Shown here piece after piece: positions 16,643-25,492 of a stretch of DNA of 52,199 nucleotides. The DNA comes from Deltaproteobacteria bacterium (GTDB taxonomy: Bacteria; Desulfobacterota; Desulfobacteria; Desulfobacterales; Desulfosarcinaceae): NCBI GenBank assembly GCA_021824175.1, contig JAKALP010000035.1:1-52199 (forward strand), in the 5' to 3' direction. Below the pieces are notes generated by a model. It was not told where the DNA came from. It made no database searches and saw only the letters and a program-made list of their open reading frames with translations. Position 1 is the first letter of the stretch. Each line of letters begins with the position of its first letter. The translations under genes were made by a program, and so were the position numbers.

Positions 16643-17356
16643 ATGCAGATGGGCTATGTGGTGCTGCAAGGCGGTAACGAATTCAAGGGGCAGATGCGCT
16701 GGTCCGATTTGCGCGCTCTGGAACTTTGCGGCGGCATGGATGCGCCGGTGGTGATCATTGCGGCCGCGGCCGCACCGGACGCCAACCACCAGCAAGCCGG
16801 TGAGAATGGCCGGCGCTGGTTCGAGTCTCTGGGAGCTCGCAATGTGACGGTTTCACCTTTGATCGACCGGATCAGCGCCCAGGAATCGGAGGTCGCCGCA
16901 TCGTTGGAGCGCGCGCGCCTGATTTATCTACTGGGCGGCTTTCCAGGCTACCTGGCCCAAACCCTGCGCGACAGCGTTGCCTGGGCGGCGATCCGCTCGT
17001 CCCTGGCGCGCGGCTCGGTGTTGGCCGGCAGCAGTGCCGGGGCCATGGTGGTGTGCTCACATTTGTTCGACCCGCAGGTCAAAGAGATCGTTCCCGGGCT
17101 GGGCGCCATTGCCAACTGCTGCGTGCTGCCACATCACAACACCTTTGGCCAGCTCTGGGCCCCGCTGCTGCAAAAGGAGCTCCCCCAAGCGACACTCATT
17201 GGCATCGATGAGGAGACCGGCATGGTCAGCGATTCGAATCTTGAACGGTGGCAAGTGCTGGGCGGCGGCAAGGTGACGCTCTATATTAAAGGCGCACAGT
17301 TCACCTTCACGGACGGCAAGCGTTTCCGTTTGCCGGATGGTAGAGAAGTAAAATGA
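16643..17356 (+). CDS. Peptidase S51 / cyanophycinase-like protein
   Basis: 237 aa with the alpha/beta fold of the type 1 glutamine amidotransferase-like family. It begins VVLQGGNEF, has YLLGGFPGYLAQTL, and carries the nucleophile elbow AGSSAGAMVV with the candidate catalytic Ser at about residue 131. LPHHNTFGQLWAPLL and IGIDEETGM match the later acidic and His positions. Family members are dipeptidase E and cyanophycinase; neither cyanophycin synthetase nor a dipeptide operon is nearby, so the substrate is open. It ends 7 bp from the convergent, truncated YHS gene in a region that looks rearranged. Confidence 0.8.
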   Translation: MQMGYVVLQGGNEFKGQMRWSDLRALELCGGMDAPVVIIAAAAAPDANHQQAGENGRRWFESLGARNVTVSPLIDRISAQESEVAASLERARLIYLLGGFPGYLAQTLRDSVAWAAIRSSLARGSVLAGSSAGAMVVCSHLFDPQVKEIVPGLGAIANCCVLPHHNTFGQLWAPLLQKELPQATLIGIDEETGMVSDSNLERWQVLGGGKVTLYIKGAQFTFTDGKRFRLPDGREVK

Positions 17357-17362
17357 TGGCTA

Positions 17363-17626
17363 TCACGTCTGTCCTTGAGCCGTTATGATAGAGCAAGAGT
17401 CAAGCGCAGTCCCGTGGATGTATTTACTCTGCCACTGGTAGGTGTATTGGTCGGCTCCCCTGGTGGGTTTGCCCTGGGTGAAATAGGCGACCACATCATA
17501 GCCTTTCACCGCCCAGCCGTGGCTATCGGTATTCACCTGGCTCTTAACACAGGCGCCAAGTGCCGCCAGCATTGCAAACCCCATCACCGGCAAAACAAAG
17601 GCAGACCATTTACGGGCTTTTCTCAT
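17363..17626 (-). pseudogene. Truncated YHS-domain lipoprotein
   Basis: 87 aa. It has a good ribosome site (AAGAGGTGG) and a lipoprotein signal MRKARKWSAFVLPVMGFAML with lipobox LGAC. It then has the first half of a YHS domain (WAVKGYDVVAYFTQGKPTRG, YTYQWQSK). After that the homology breaks off and an unrelated tail (YIHGTALDSCSIITAQGQT) runs to the stop, losing the second half of the domain where GYCAYAV-type sequence is normal. The break is next to the end of the S51 gene, so it looks like a recombination junction. Confidence 0.65.
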
Positions 17627-17684
17627 CAGCCACCTCTTATCCGCAAAGAACATTGGCTTGGCGTTTTATGTGCTTTTGACTTCG

Positions 17685-19979
17685 TCAGGTCGCCACTCTG
17701 GTAGAAGATTGGGCCTCCGTTGGCCGGCGTGCGTTTTTATAAGTGATCAGGGCCGCGATCACGAGCGGGATTACGCCCAGGCAGATAAACACTACGTCAC
17801 CGGGCAAACGCGCCCATTCGATGGCGCGCACAAACCCCTGATCAAGATAGGCCGCGCTGCGGGCGTGCCAATAGCCATTCTTCAGCACATCGTAGAGTTG
17901 CAAGACGCCGCCGGGGAAAAGATTGCCCAGGATCATCAGGAGCAGGCCGATATTCAATCCCCAGAAAGAGACGCGGATATACTTCTCAGGAGTTACCCAT
18001 TGGGCATCACTGAGCGCCTGGCGGAAACCCAGCACCATCAGGGCCACGGCCTCCATGCCGAAAACCCCCATCATGGCGGCGTGGCCGTGGTTGGGCGTCA
18101 GAACAGTGCCGATCTCATAATAGCTGACGATCGGCAGGTTGATTAAAAATCCGAAAATGCCGGCGCCGACGAAATTCCAGAATCCAACGGCCATCAGAAA
18201 GTAAAAGGTCCACTTGTGGGCCAGGGCTTTCGGTGGCTTGGAGCCATTTTCATCCCCCCGGGTCAATTTGATAAAGTCCCAGGCATCCAGAGTCAACAGC
18301 GTCAGGGGCACCACCTCCATGGCGGAAAATATTGCGGATAACGCCATATTGAGATGGGATTGGCCGGTCCAATACCAATGGTGACCGGTTCCCACCACGC
18401 CGCTGCCCAGAAACAGAATGGCATCCAGGTAGATAATGCGTGTGGCGGTGATGCGCGACACCAGGCCCAGTTGAAAAAAAGTCACGGCCACCATGGTGGT
18501 GACAAACAGCTCGAAGAATCCCTCCACCCACAGGTGAATGATCCAGAAGCGCCAGGTGTCCACCACCGTAAAATTGGTGTTGCTGCCAAAAAAGAAAGCC
18601 GGAAGATAGAACACCGGGATCACGCCCGCGGCGATGGTAAAAAGGACGGCCAGCTCCCGGTGCGACCTGTTCTGGTAAGCCGGTTTGACGAACCGGACCA
18701 GCAGCACCATCCAGACGACCAATCCCACCACCAGGATCACCTGCCAGGCGCGCCCCAGATCAAGGTACTCCCAGCCCTGATGGCCGAGCCAGCTCCAAAG
18801 GCTGCCCAACATTTGCCGTACGCCCAGCAGTTCACCGAACAAACTGCCAGCCACCAACACAAACAAGGCCCAAAATAATAAATGGATGCCCTGGGTCTGA
18901 CCTTTGGGCTCGCGCTGGCCCATGGCGGCGGCCAACACCAGGCCACCGGCGATAAACGAAGTGGCGACCCAGAAAATGGCCAGCTGCAAATGCCAGGTGC
19001 GCAATACCGTTGTCGGCAGCAATGCATACAAGTCGAAGCCATAAAAAGTGCCCGGCTCGGCGCGGTTGTGCGCCATCGCTCCACCCACCAGTACCTGGGC
19101 CAGGAAGAGCAGGGCCACGATGACAAAGTATTTCAGCGTGGCGCGTTGCCCGGGGCTGGCCTGGCCTGGCACCATGATCGCCTGCAGCGTTTGGGCGTCT
19201 GTTTTCCAGCCAAGGTAGCTGAATTTGCCAAAGATAAACAAAACGAAGGCGGTTGCGCCCAGCAGTGCAATCAGGCTCAAGGCGCTCCAGAGCAGTGCGG
19301 CCTGGGTGGGTCGATTGCCCACCAGCGGTTCATAGGGGAAATTGCTGGTATAGGAGTAATCGAGCCCTGGGCGGTTGACTACCGCGGCCCATGCCGACCA
19401 GGCAAAGAAGGCCGTCAACTGCGCCAATTCCGTGGGATTGGTGATATACTTGGCCGGCAGCCCCCCATTGATCGACGGTTGTGAAAAATGTCGGCTCCAC
19501 AGCCCGATCTGCTCGTGATAGGAGGCTTCTTCAGGTTCGGTAAACAGCAGTGTTTTGCTCTGCGGGTCGTAACGGTTCTGTTTGAGCAGCCGTTGTACTT
19601 CGGCGCTTAGCGCCTCCTTTTTGATAGCGTCCAATGTCTCCAGCGTGCTGCCGTAGGTTTTGCGGGCCAAACTGTCTGCGGCGGCCAATGCCAGCGTGTG
19701 AAGATATTGAGCCGAAAAGTCAGGCCCCAGGTATGCGCCGTGGCCCCAGATGGTGCCGTTTTCCATGAGCCCATACCTTAAGAAGACGCGTTGGCCGGCC
19801 CGAATCTCTTCTCCCGTAAGCACAGTCTGACCGGCAGCATTGACAATGGTGTCTGGAATCGGCGGGCTGTCGTTATAAGCTCGTGATGAAAGCAGTATCA
19901 GGATCGTGAAGCCGATCAATACCGTTGCGACCACACCGATGCGCCACCAGCGCGAAAGCGTCTGCTCCTGGCTGTCCAT
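17685..19979 (-). CDS. norZ: Quinol-dependent nitric oxide reductase (qNOR)
   Basis: Single-subunit inner-membrane NO reductase that reduces 2 NO to N2O with electrons from quinol. At 764 aa it has the fused NorC-like N-terminal periplasmic domain without heme c (GEEIRAGQRVFLRYGLMENG, WGHGAYLGPDFSAQYLH) and about 14 membrane segments. Key motifs include IIHLWVEGFFELFVTT (conserved His/Glu), GTGHHWYWTGQ (metal-centre histidines) and NHGHAAMMGVFGMEAVAL. AAGGAG precedes the ATG. In an anaerobe this is most likely NO defence rather than denitrification, since no nir or nos gene is here. A half-site AAGATGTATTT (20237-20247), like one arm of the NsrR consensus, lies 258 bp upstream. Confidence 0.95.
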   Translation of the reverse strand: MDSQEQTLSRWWRIGVVATVLIGFTILILLSSRAYNDSPPIPDTIVNAAGQTVLTGEEIRAGQRVFLRYGLMENGTIWGHGAYLGPDFSAQYLHTLALAAADSLARKTYGSTLETLDAIKKEALSAEVQRLLKQNRYDPQSKTLLFTEPEEASYHEQIGLWSRHFSQPSINGGLPAKYITNPTELAQLTAFFAWSAWAAVVNRPGLDYSYTSNFPYEPLVGNRPTQAALLWSALSLIALLGATAFVLFIFGKFSYLGWKTDAQTLQAIMVPGQASPGQRATLKYFVIVALLFLAQVLVGGAMAHNRAEPGTFYGFDLYALLPTTVLRTWHLQLAIFWVATSFIAGGLVLAAAMGQREPKGQTQGIHLLFWALFVLVAGSLFGELLGVRQMLGSLWSWLGHQGWEYLDLGRAWQVILVVGLVVWMVLLVRFVKPAYQNRSHRELAVLFTIAAGVIPVFYLPAFFFGSNTNFTVVDTWRFWIIHLWVEGFFELFVTTMVAVTFFQLGLVSRITATRIIYLDAILFLGSGVVGTGHHWYWTGQSHLNMALSAIFSAMEVVPLTLLTLDAWDFIKLTRGDENGSKPPKALAHKWTFYFLMAVGFWNFVGAGIFGFLINLPIVSYYEIGTVLTPNHGHAAMMGVFGMEAVALMVLGFRQALSDAQWVTPEKYIRVSFWGLNIGLLLMILGNLFPGGVLQLYDVLKNGYWHARSAAYLDQGFVRAIEWARLPGDVVFICLGVIPLVIAALITYKNARRPTEAQSSTRVAT

Positions 19980-20418
19980 GCGTTGACTCCTTCTTTTGAT
20001 GGGGCTGGTCCTAGGAAAAATGAGCCTCCCTGTTTCAGTTCTGGGAATAGCGGTAGCATCACTGCGTTATGAAAATGGCGCAAAATGCTCGTCCGTGTGA
20101 TACGAGCCGGCCACTACAAGCTATTTAAAAATAAAGAATTTGGGCCAAAAGATTATTTTGAGATATCTTGGACACAGTTTTCCGGTAGGCCATACGAACT
20201 CATCCCACGAACCGTAGAGAAAGTGAAATAGGGTAGAAGATGTATTTTAGCGCTGCGGGGACAGTACCCCGCTTGTGATTTAAGGCCGATGGTCCGACAC
20301 TGGACAGCAGCTCCGGATTAGAGGCTTTTGAGACATTCTTGACTAAAAGCCATCCCAAAAGCCTTTTTTGCGATGGCTTGTAATTTGAGCCTGCCTTCTT
20401 CGCCTTGAGTGGTCCATT
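19980..20418. other. 439-bp spacer upstream of norZ
   Basis: Contains an NsrR-like half-site AAGATGTATTT (20237-20247) with no second arm, a 6-bp hairpin GCGGGG/CCCCGC (20255-20272), and the terminator of the CAP-domain gene (20347-20379). I see no coding gene and no clear FNR-, HcpR- or sigma-54-type site. Confidence 0.55.
20343..20379 (-). terminator. Possible terminator of the CAP-domain lipoprotein gene
   Basis: On the minus strand AAGCCATC pairs with GATGGCTT (20372-20379 and 20347-20354) around a 17-nt loop and is followed by TTAG. The T-run is short, so this is a weak call. Confidence 0.45.
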
Positions 20419-21168
20419 CTATTCAAGTGCCCTTCCGAACAACTGCACGCAGTAGAACTTGTCCAGGCCGTCTTGTTCCGACCGCAGGCGGCAGTCTGAG
20501 CCAAAGAGATCCGGTTCGACGGAGAGGATGTTTTGGCGGTGGCCCGGCGAGTTCATCCATTGATCCAGCAGGGTTGCAGCAAACGATTGATAAGTGTGTT
20601 TGAGAATCGGCGAGCCGTTGGGTTGATAGCTGTAGCCTGTGCCCGCCGGAACCTGGTACACGGGGGTTCCCGATTGGTATTGGATGGCAAAATGGGTGGC
20701 GATGTTTTCGGCCAGAAAACGGAACTGAAATCCGGCCTCAAGGGCGCGCTCCTTGGGTGCGCGGTATTTGGCGTTATAGGGATCGGTATGGGACAGGTAG
20801 TTGTGCTGGGCCATGCTGGCGGCATGCTGGCGGGCGGCCGCATCCAGGCGCGGCTCATGGCGCAATGGTGCCAGGCCGTTTTCACGGCGCCGCATATTGG
20901 TCTCCTGGAAGATCGCGGCAATCAGTAAATTGTGATCCACCTTTGGCGCGTTGATGGGCCGCTCAGCATCTTTCAGCGCGGAAGGTTTTTCAGCCACAGA
21001 ATGGTTTAGCTGTGTGGATGAATCAGGTGGCCCCTGAATCACCGCTTTTGGCTGGCACGCCACGAGAAGCATTCCCGCCAGCAGGCAGATCAAGGCCGAC
21101 CGAAATCCATTCACGCGATCACGGACGCTCGGAATCCTATTCACTTGTTCTCTTTTCTTCTCAATCAC
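20419..21168 (-). CDS. CAP/SCP-domain lipoprotein
   Basis: 249 aa. N-terminal hydrophobic segment with lipobox LLVAC near residue 38, a linker, then a CAP (SCP/PR1, YkwD-like) domain: NMRRRENGLAPLRHEPRLDA, AARQHAASMAQHNYLSH, AENIA, and DQWMNSPGHRQNIL. The paired His/Glu positions of the CAP cavity are retained. Role in bacteria is mostly unknown. The GTG start overlaps the stop of the upstream small gene (GTGA), which indicates translational coupling and favours this start although no ribosome site is evident. Confidence 0.85.
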   Translation of the reverse strand: MIEKKREQVNRIPSVRDRVNGFRSALICLLAGMLLVACQPKAVIQGPPDSSTQLNHSVAEKPSALKDAERPINAPKVDHNLLIAAIFQETNMRRRENGLAPLRHEPRLDAAARQHAASMAQHNYLSHTDPYNAKYRAPKERALEAGFQFRFLAENIATHFAIQYQSGTPVYQVPAGTGYSYQPNGSPILKHTYQSFAATLLDQWMNSPGHRQNILSVEPDLFGSDCRLRSEQDGLDKFYCVQLFGRALE

Positions 21169-21353
21169 TTGAACTTTTTCAGCGCGTAGCGTTCAACCAA
21201 GCGCGCCCGTTCATCCGGCGTCAATGACCGTAGGTAACCCTTCCACCCAGGGCACCAGTTGGCGTGCCAGCGCCACAGGCGGCCCAGTAGCGATCTGGGG
21301 TTGTGGTCATAGCGAGCTCTGAAGCCGCAATTTTCACAGTTTTTGGCTGCCAT
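21165..21353 (-). CDS. Conserved small Cys-containing protein
   Basis: 62 aa, basic, with NCENCGFRARYDHNP (CxxC) and HANWCPGWKGYLRS. Spacing of Cys residues suggests a small metal-binding fold, but only three Cys are present, so zinc binding is unproven; a His could be the fourth ligand. Similar short proteins are found in other Desulfobacterota, to my recollection. GGGAGGAA precedes the ATG. It is translationally coupled to the CAP-domain lipoprotein. Confidence 0.75.
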   Translation of the reverse strand: MAAKNCENCGFRARYDHNPRSLLGRLWRWHANWCPGWKGYLRSLTPDERARLVERYALKKFK

Positions 21354-21484
21354 GTTGAAATTCCTCCCACAGTTGGCATTTTGAGCTTAAATCTGCTCCC
21401 CAAAAAAATTGATTGCTTTTAATTTCAGTGATATACAAAACAAAAAGAGAAAAGCCAACCCTTTGCCACTGGTGGAAACCATTC

Positions 21485-23389
21485 ATGATCGATGTCCTGC
21501 TCATTCAACTCCCTCTGCCCCAACTCAATTTCAGCCATCAGACCGCCAACATACCGTTTGGGGCGGCCTGCCTAAAACAGGCCACCGAACATTTGAAGGA
21601 TACGCGGGTGGAGATCTTGCCCCAGGCGGCGGCTTCATATTGGGGCGATGCCGCGCTTTTATCCTACATTGACCAGCATCGGCCAAAGATCATCGGCTTT
21701 ACGGTCTACCTCTGGAATGTGCGGCGCACCCTCTGGTTGGCGCGCCGCATCAAAAACCTTTACCCGGCGCGCATTATCGCAGGTGGTCCCGAAGTGACGC
21801 CCGACAATGCCCTGGTTCAGGAGGACTGCATTGATTTCCGCGTCTATGGCGAAGGCGAAGCCCTGTTTGCCCAACTGCTGCAAGATCCTCAAGCCTGGTT
21901 GCCGGGTCATGGCCGCCTGCCGCTGGAAAATTATTTTACCACTGCTCCCAGTCCTTATTTCACAGTGCCGCTGGCGCCCGAGCTGGAAGGCACCATGCTC
22001 CTTGAAACCATGCGCGGGTGCCCGCACCGCTGCGCCTACTGCTACTACAACAAATCCCATACGCGGCTGAACTTCAAGGAGGATCACCTGGTATTGGACG
22101 GCGTGCGATGGGCGCTATCGCAGCCCGTGAAAGAGGTTTACTTCCTTGATCCCTCTTTAAACAGCCGGCCGGGTCTCAAAGCGCTGTTGAAAGAGATTGC
22201 CCGGCTCAACAGCGATCATCAATTGGCGTTCATCAGCGAAATGCGCGCCGATGCCGTGGATGAGGAACTGGCGGATCTGCTGGCCGCGGCCGGTTTCAAA
22301 TGGCTGGAGGTAGGACTGCAAAGCACCAACCCCGCTGCCCTGAAGGCCATGCGCCGCAAAACCGACCTGGCGCGCTTTGTCCAGGGCGCCCGGCGCTTGA
22401 TCCAACGGGGCGTTGACGCGGCCGTGGATCTCATCGTGGGATTGCCGGGCGATGATCCGGCCGGCTTTGACCGCACCACCCAATTTGTGGTGGAACACGA
22501 TCTGCATAAGGATATTCAAGTCTTTCCGCTGTCACTCATTCCAGGTACCGAGTTCCGGCGCCGCCACAAAGCATTGGGATTGACCTATGATCCAGAGCCG
22601 CCCTACACCGTGATTTCTACTCCCGGATTTACTTCCCAGCAGATGATCGAAGCATTTGACCTGGCCGAAGAGCGCTTTGACGTGGCCCTTTACCCCTTGC
22701 CAGATCTGGATCTGACTTATCAAAGCGAGCGGCGGACCGATATTGAAAACGCTCAGGACATAAATGTCCAGTGGCCGCAAACCCGCTTGAACTATAAGAT
22801 TGTTCTGAATAAGGATCGGGGCGCCGCCCATTGGTCGGCCCTGGCCCGGCAGGTCACCCAGCCTTATCAATTGTTGATCCCGCCTTCGACCACCTTTGAA
22901 ACTGTCTTGGCCGCCCTGCCTGTTTTTACGGAAGCCAATCCTTACACGCCCCTGGAGTTGGTTTTCTTCTCCCCCCCTGCCCTGCCCGATGTGCGGCAAC
23001 TGTTGAATGCCGCCCGGCTGGCCAGGCCCAATTACCTCGATAATGATTTGCGCCTGCTGTATCGCGAGCCCGGCAACCGCGCCATTCTTTTCACGGTGGT
23101 GGCGGATCGGAAAAAGCGTGCGTTTTCCGGCCCCATGCAACGTCAAATCTTCTGGTGGCGACAACCGGAGCTGCCCGAACTGAAGCGCATCGCACAATTG
23201 GAATCCCGCGGCTTTGATGGCGTCCTCATTGACGCGGATCTGTCGAGCGATCAATTGATTCAATGGCAGGATGAAATGGCCTACCTGGCCGAAGAGCTGG
23301 TATTGATCGGCTTTGCCTGGACCCGCCTGCACAAACGCTGGCTTCAGCTCACACGGCCGGAGGACTACTGCTTCTCGATGTTGCCATAA
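21485..23389 (+). CDS. B12-binding-domain radical SAM protein
   Basis: 634 aa. N-terminal cobalamin-binding-type Rossmann domain (MIDVLLIQLPLPQLNF, IIGFTVYLWNVRRTLWLARR, IIAGGPEVTP) is followed by a radical SAM domain with the cluster motif CPHRCAYCYYNKSH (CxxxCxxC), EVGLQSTNP and DLIVGLPGDD, then a C-terminal extension of about 250 residues. The DxHxxG motif for base-off cobalamin is not seen, so B12 binding is uncertain. Members modify varied small molecules or peptides; the substrate cannot be told from context. I chose ATG 21485; an upstream ATG at 21413 adds a non-family basic leader. Confidence 0.85.
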   Translation: MIDVLLIQLPLPQLNFSHQTANIPFGAACLKQATEHLKDTRVEILPQAAASYWGDAALLSYIDQHRPKIIGFTVYLWNVRRTLWLARRIKNLYPARIIAGGPEVTPDNALVQEDCIDFRVYGEGEALFAQLLQDPQAWLPGHGRLPLENYFTTAPSPYFTVPLAPELEGTMLLETMRGCPHRCAYCYYNKSHTRLNFKEDHLVLDGVRWALSQPVKEVYFLDPSLNSRPGLKALLKEIARLNSDHQLAFISEMRADAVDEELADLLAAAGFKWLEVGLQSTNPAALKAMRRKTDLARFVQGARRLIQRGVDAAVDLIVGLPGDDPAGFDRTTQFVVEHDLHKDIQVFPLSLIPGTEFRRRHKALGLTYDPEPPYTVISTPGFTSQQMIEAFDLAEERFDVALYPLPDLDLTYQSERRTDIENAQDINVQWPQTRLNYKIVLNKDRGAAHWSALARQVTQPYQLLIPPSTTFETVLAALPVFTEANPYTPLELVFFSPPALPDVRQLLNAARLARPNYLDNDLRLLYREPGNRAILFTVVADRKKRAFSGPMQRQIFWWRQPELPELKRIAQLESRGFDGVLIDADLSSDQLIQWQDEMAYLAEELVLIGFAWTRLHKRWLQLTRPEDYCFSMLP

Positions 23390-23725
23390 CAGCCTGTGTA
23401 ATGATGCCGCCGATTGTTCTGCTCAAATTCTGGACAACCGCGGAGCTCATGGAGAGTACAACCATTTTAATTCATCAACTTCCCTCATCCATGCCATCCG
23501 TGTTATCCGTGGTCCGTTTTTTATCACGGATAACACGGATGGCATGGATGAGCTAAATGGCATTGTGCGGCAGCATTCGAATTTAATAAAGTATTTCGCC
23601 ATCCGGCCGATGTTGACAACAAGATGGTATCACTGGATAATGAACTGTCAGGATGAGAGGCGTCCGGCGACCCGGACGGTTTGGGAAAAATATCAATAAT
23701 GGATATATGTTAGAGGGAATACGGG
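23390..23725. other. 336-bp spacer with a 28-bp perfect inverted repeat
   Basis: Apart from the large hairpin at 23484-23552 and the ribosome site GAGGGA before the kinase gene, I see nothing supported. Confidence 0.65.
23484..23552. repeat. 28-bp perfect inverted repeat (large hairpin)
   Basis: Left arm 23484-23511 and right arm 23525-23552 are exactly complementary, with a 13-nt loop containing TTTTTT. The arm is itself made of variations on ATCCGTG/ATCC. It lies between two co-directional genes and may terminate or stabilise transcripts, or be a mobile miniature repeat. Confidence 0.9.
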
Positions 23726-25426
23726 ATGACCATGCAGCATCCACCTCACCCGGAAGCCTACTTGATCCCTTTTCCGGCCGAATCTTTCGCCAAACCGCTT
23801 CCCATCGGTGTGGGACAGACCACCATCGGCAGCGACAGCACCAACACCATTCAGATTGCTCACGAATCCATCGCTGAGCAGCACGCCTTTATCGTGTTTA
23901 AAGATGGCCACTATTTGTTGAGCGAGTTGGACAAGCACAACCGCACCTTTGTCAATGGGCAACGCATCAAAACCGCGAACCTCCAGCATCACGACAAAAT
24001 CACCTTTGGCCATCGCACCTTTTTGTTTCTGATGAAATCCGAATCATTGAACCTGAGCGCACCCAAGCCCTTCTTCGCGGCCCACGATACCATCAAGCTG
24101 CATGATGGCGATTTAGACCCTTCGGAGCTGTTGGCCCAGCGGGCCAAAGATGCGGCCAAAGGCATCTTCAGACATCTGGAAGCCGCCTTGGACGAGGATG
24201 GAGACAGCTCTTCCCAGGCCCATCAGCGGCTGTCGCTGCTCTACCAGCTCAGTGAAAAATTAAGAAAAACCAAAGTGCTTGATGAAGTTCTTAGAAACGG
24301 CCTGGAACTGATCCTGCAAGCCATCCCAGGGGCCGAGCGGGCCCTCGTGCTGCTGGGGTCCAACCCCGAGGCGGACCTCGAAATCAGTGCCGTGAAAGTG
24401 CGCGAGGCCGGAACGGATCAAAAATCGTTTCCCATCAGCCGCACCATCGTGGATTGGGTCTTGACCGAAAAAATGGCCCTGGCAAGTCAGAACCTCGCCG
24501 AAGATGCCCGCTTCCAGGACTCCGATTCCATTCGCATCCACAATCTCAATGCCATTGTGGTGGTGCCCATGCTCAAGGACGATCAAGTGCTGGGCATGCT
24601 GTACATCGACAGCCGTGACGTTCTCAACACCTTCAGTTTACAGGATGTGGCCTTTGCCGCCGCGGCGGCCAATGAGCTGGCGCTGTGCATCGAGAATATC
24701 CGTCTGCAAAACGAACTGATCCAGAACGAACGCATGGCCGCCATCGGTTTGACCATGACCAATATGGCCCACAGCATCAAGAATCTGCTCTCATTGAACC
24801 AGAACGCCGTGGATCTGCTCGGCGTGCAGCTCCAGGGGCTCAAGGATAAACAGATCGATAAAACCTGGTCCCATGTGCTGCAAAGCTTCACGCGCATCAA
24901 CAATCTGGCGGCCAATATGCTGGAATTTGCCAGAGACCATGAACTGTCGCTTCAGCCCATGTTCATCAACCATATCATTCAATCCAACCGCCGCGTCTTT
25001 GAGCAGAGCCTGAGCAGCAAAGGGATTGCGCTGGAGTTGAAGCTGAGCGAGGCCAACCCCTGCTGGATGATTGACGGCAATCAGTTTCAGCGGGTGCTGG
25101 TGAATTTGGCGGTCAATGCCATTGATGCGGTCAAAAATCGCGAAGGCGCCAAAATCACCATCACCACCGCGGTGGATGAGCACCAGGATTTAAAAATCAG
25201 CGTGGCCGACAATGGGTGCGGCATCGCCAAGGATAAGCTCGGCAAGATCTTCGAACTGTTCTACACTACCAAAGGCAGCCGCGGCAGCGGCCTGGGTCTG
25301 CCCATGGTCAAGAAGTATGTGGAAAAACTGGGCGGCACCATCGAGGTCCAGTCGGAAGTAGATAAAGGCTCAACCTTTACCCTGACTCTTCCCAAGAGCG
25401 GCGCGGCCCAACTGGGCAAGAAGTAA
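23726..25426 (+). CDS. FHA-GAF sensor histidine kinase
   Basis: 566 aa, soluble. An FHA domain (about residues 25-105: TIGSDSTNTIQIAHESIAEQ, HNRTFVNGQRI) would bind phosphothreonine. A GAF domain follows (about 175-330), then a dimerisation helix with the phospho-acceptor His349 in NMAHSIKNLLS, and a HATPase domain (N box VNLAVNAIDAV, G1 VADNGCGIA, F box FELFYTT, G2 GSGLGLPMVKKY). All ATP-binding motifs are intact. The combination links Ser/Thr phosphorylation to a two-component output. No response regulator adjoins it, so the partner is elsewhere. It is followed by a near-perfect hairpin at 25439-25480. Confidence 0.9.
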   Translation: MTMQHPPHPEAYLIPFPAESFAKPLPIGVGQTTIGSDSTNTIQIAHESIAEQHAFIVFKDGHYLLSELDKHNRTFVNGQRIKTANLQHHDKITFGHRTFLFLMKSESLNLSAPKPFFAAHDTIKLHDGDLDPSELLAQRAKDAAKGIFRHLEAALDEDGDSSSQAHQRLSLLYQLSEKLRKTKVLDEVLRNGLELILQAIPGAERALVLLGSNPEADLEISAVKVREAGTDQKSFPISRTIVDWVLTEKMALASQNLAEDARFQDSDSIRIHNLNAIVVVPMLKDDQVLGMLYIDSRDVLNTFSLQDVAFAAAAANELALCIENIRLQNELIQNERMAAIGLTMTNMAHSIKNLLSLNQNAVDLLGVQLQGLKDKQIDKTWSHVLQSFTRINNLAANMLEFARDHELSLQPMFINHIIQSNRRVFEQSLSSKGIALELKLSEANPCWMIDGNQFQRVLVNLAVNAIDAVKNREGAKITITTAVDEHQDLKISVADNGCGIAKDKLGKIFELFYTTKGSRGSGLGLPMVKKYVEKLGGTIEVQSEVDKGSTFTLTLPKSGAAQLGKK

Positions 25427-25438
25427 TTTCGTAAAATC

Positions 25439-25480
25439 GTTGGCTGGTTGAATCGTTGAATTACGAATCAACCAGCCAAC
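25439..25480. terminator. Hairpin between convergent genes
   Basis: 17-bp arms (25439-25455 and 25464-25480) with one mismatch and an 8-nt loop. It contains the GAATCAAC unit also seen in the period-8 repeats. It lacks a T-run but sits between convergent genes, so bidirectional termination is plausible. Confidence 0.5.
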
Positions 25481-25492
25481 CAGTCAGCCAAA

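Noticed and set aside
17363-17365. UGA of the YHS gene as another selenocysteine codon
   Set aside because: The next codon is TAG and there is no family similarity beyond, so it is simply a stop.
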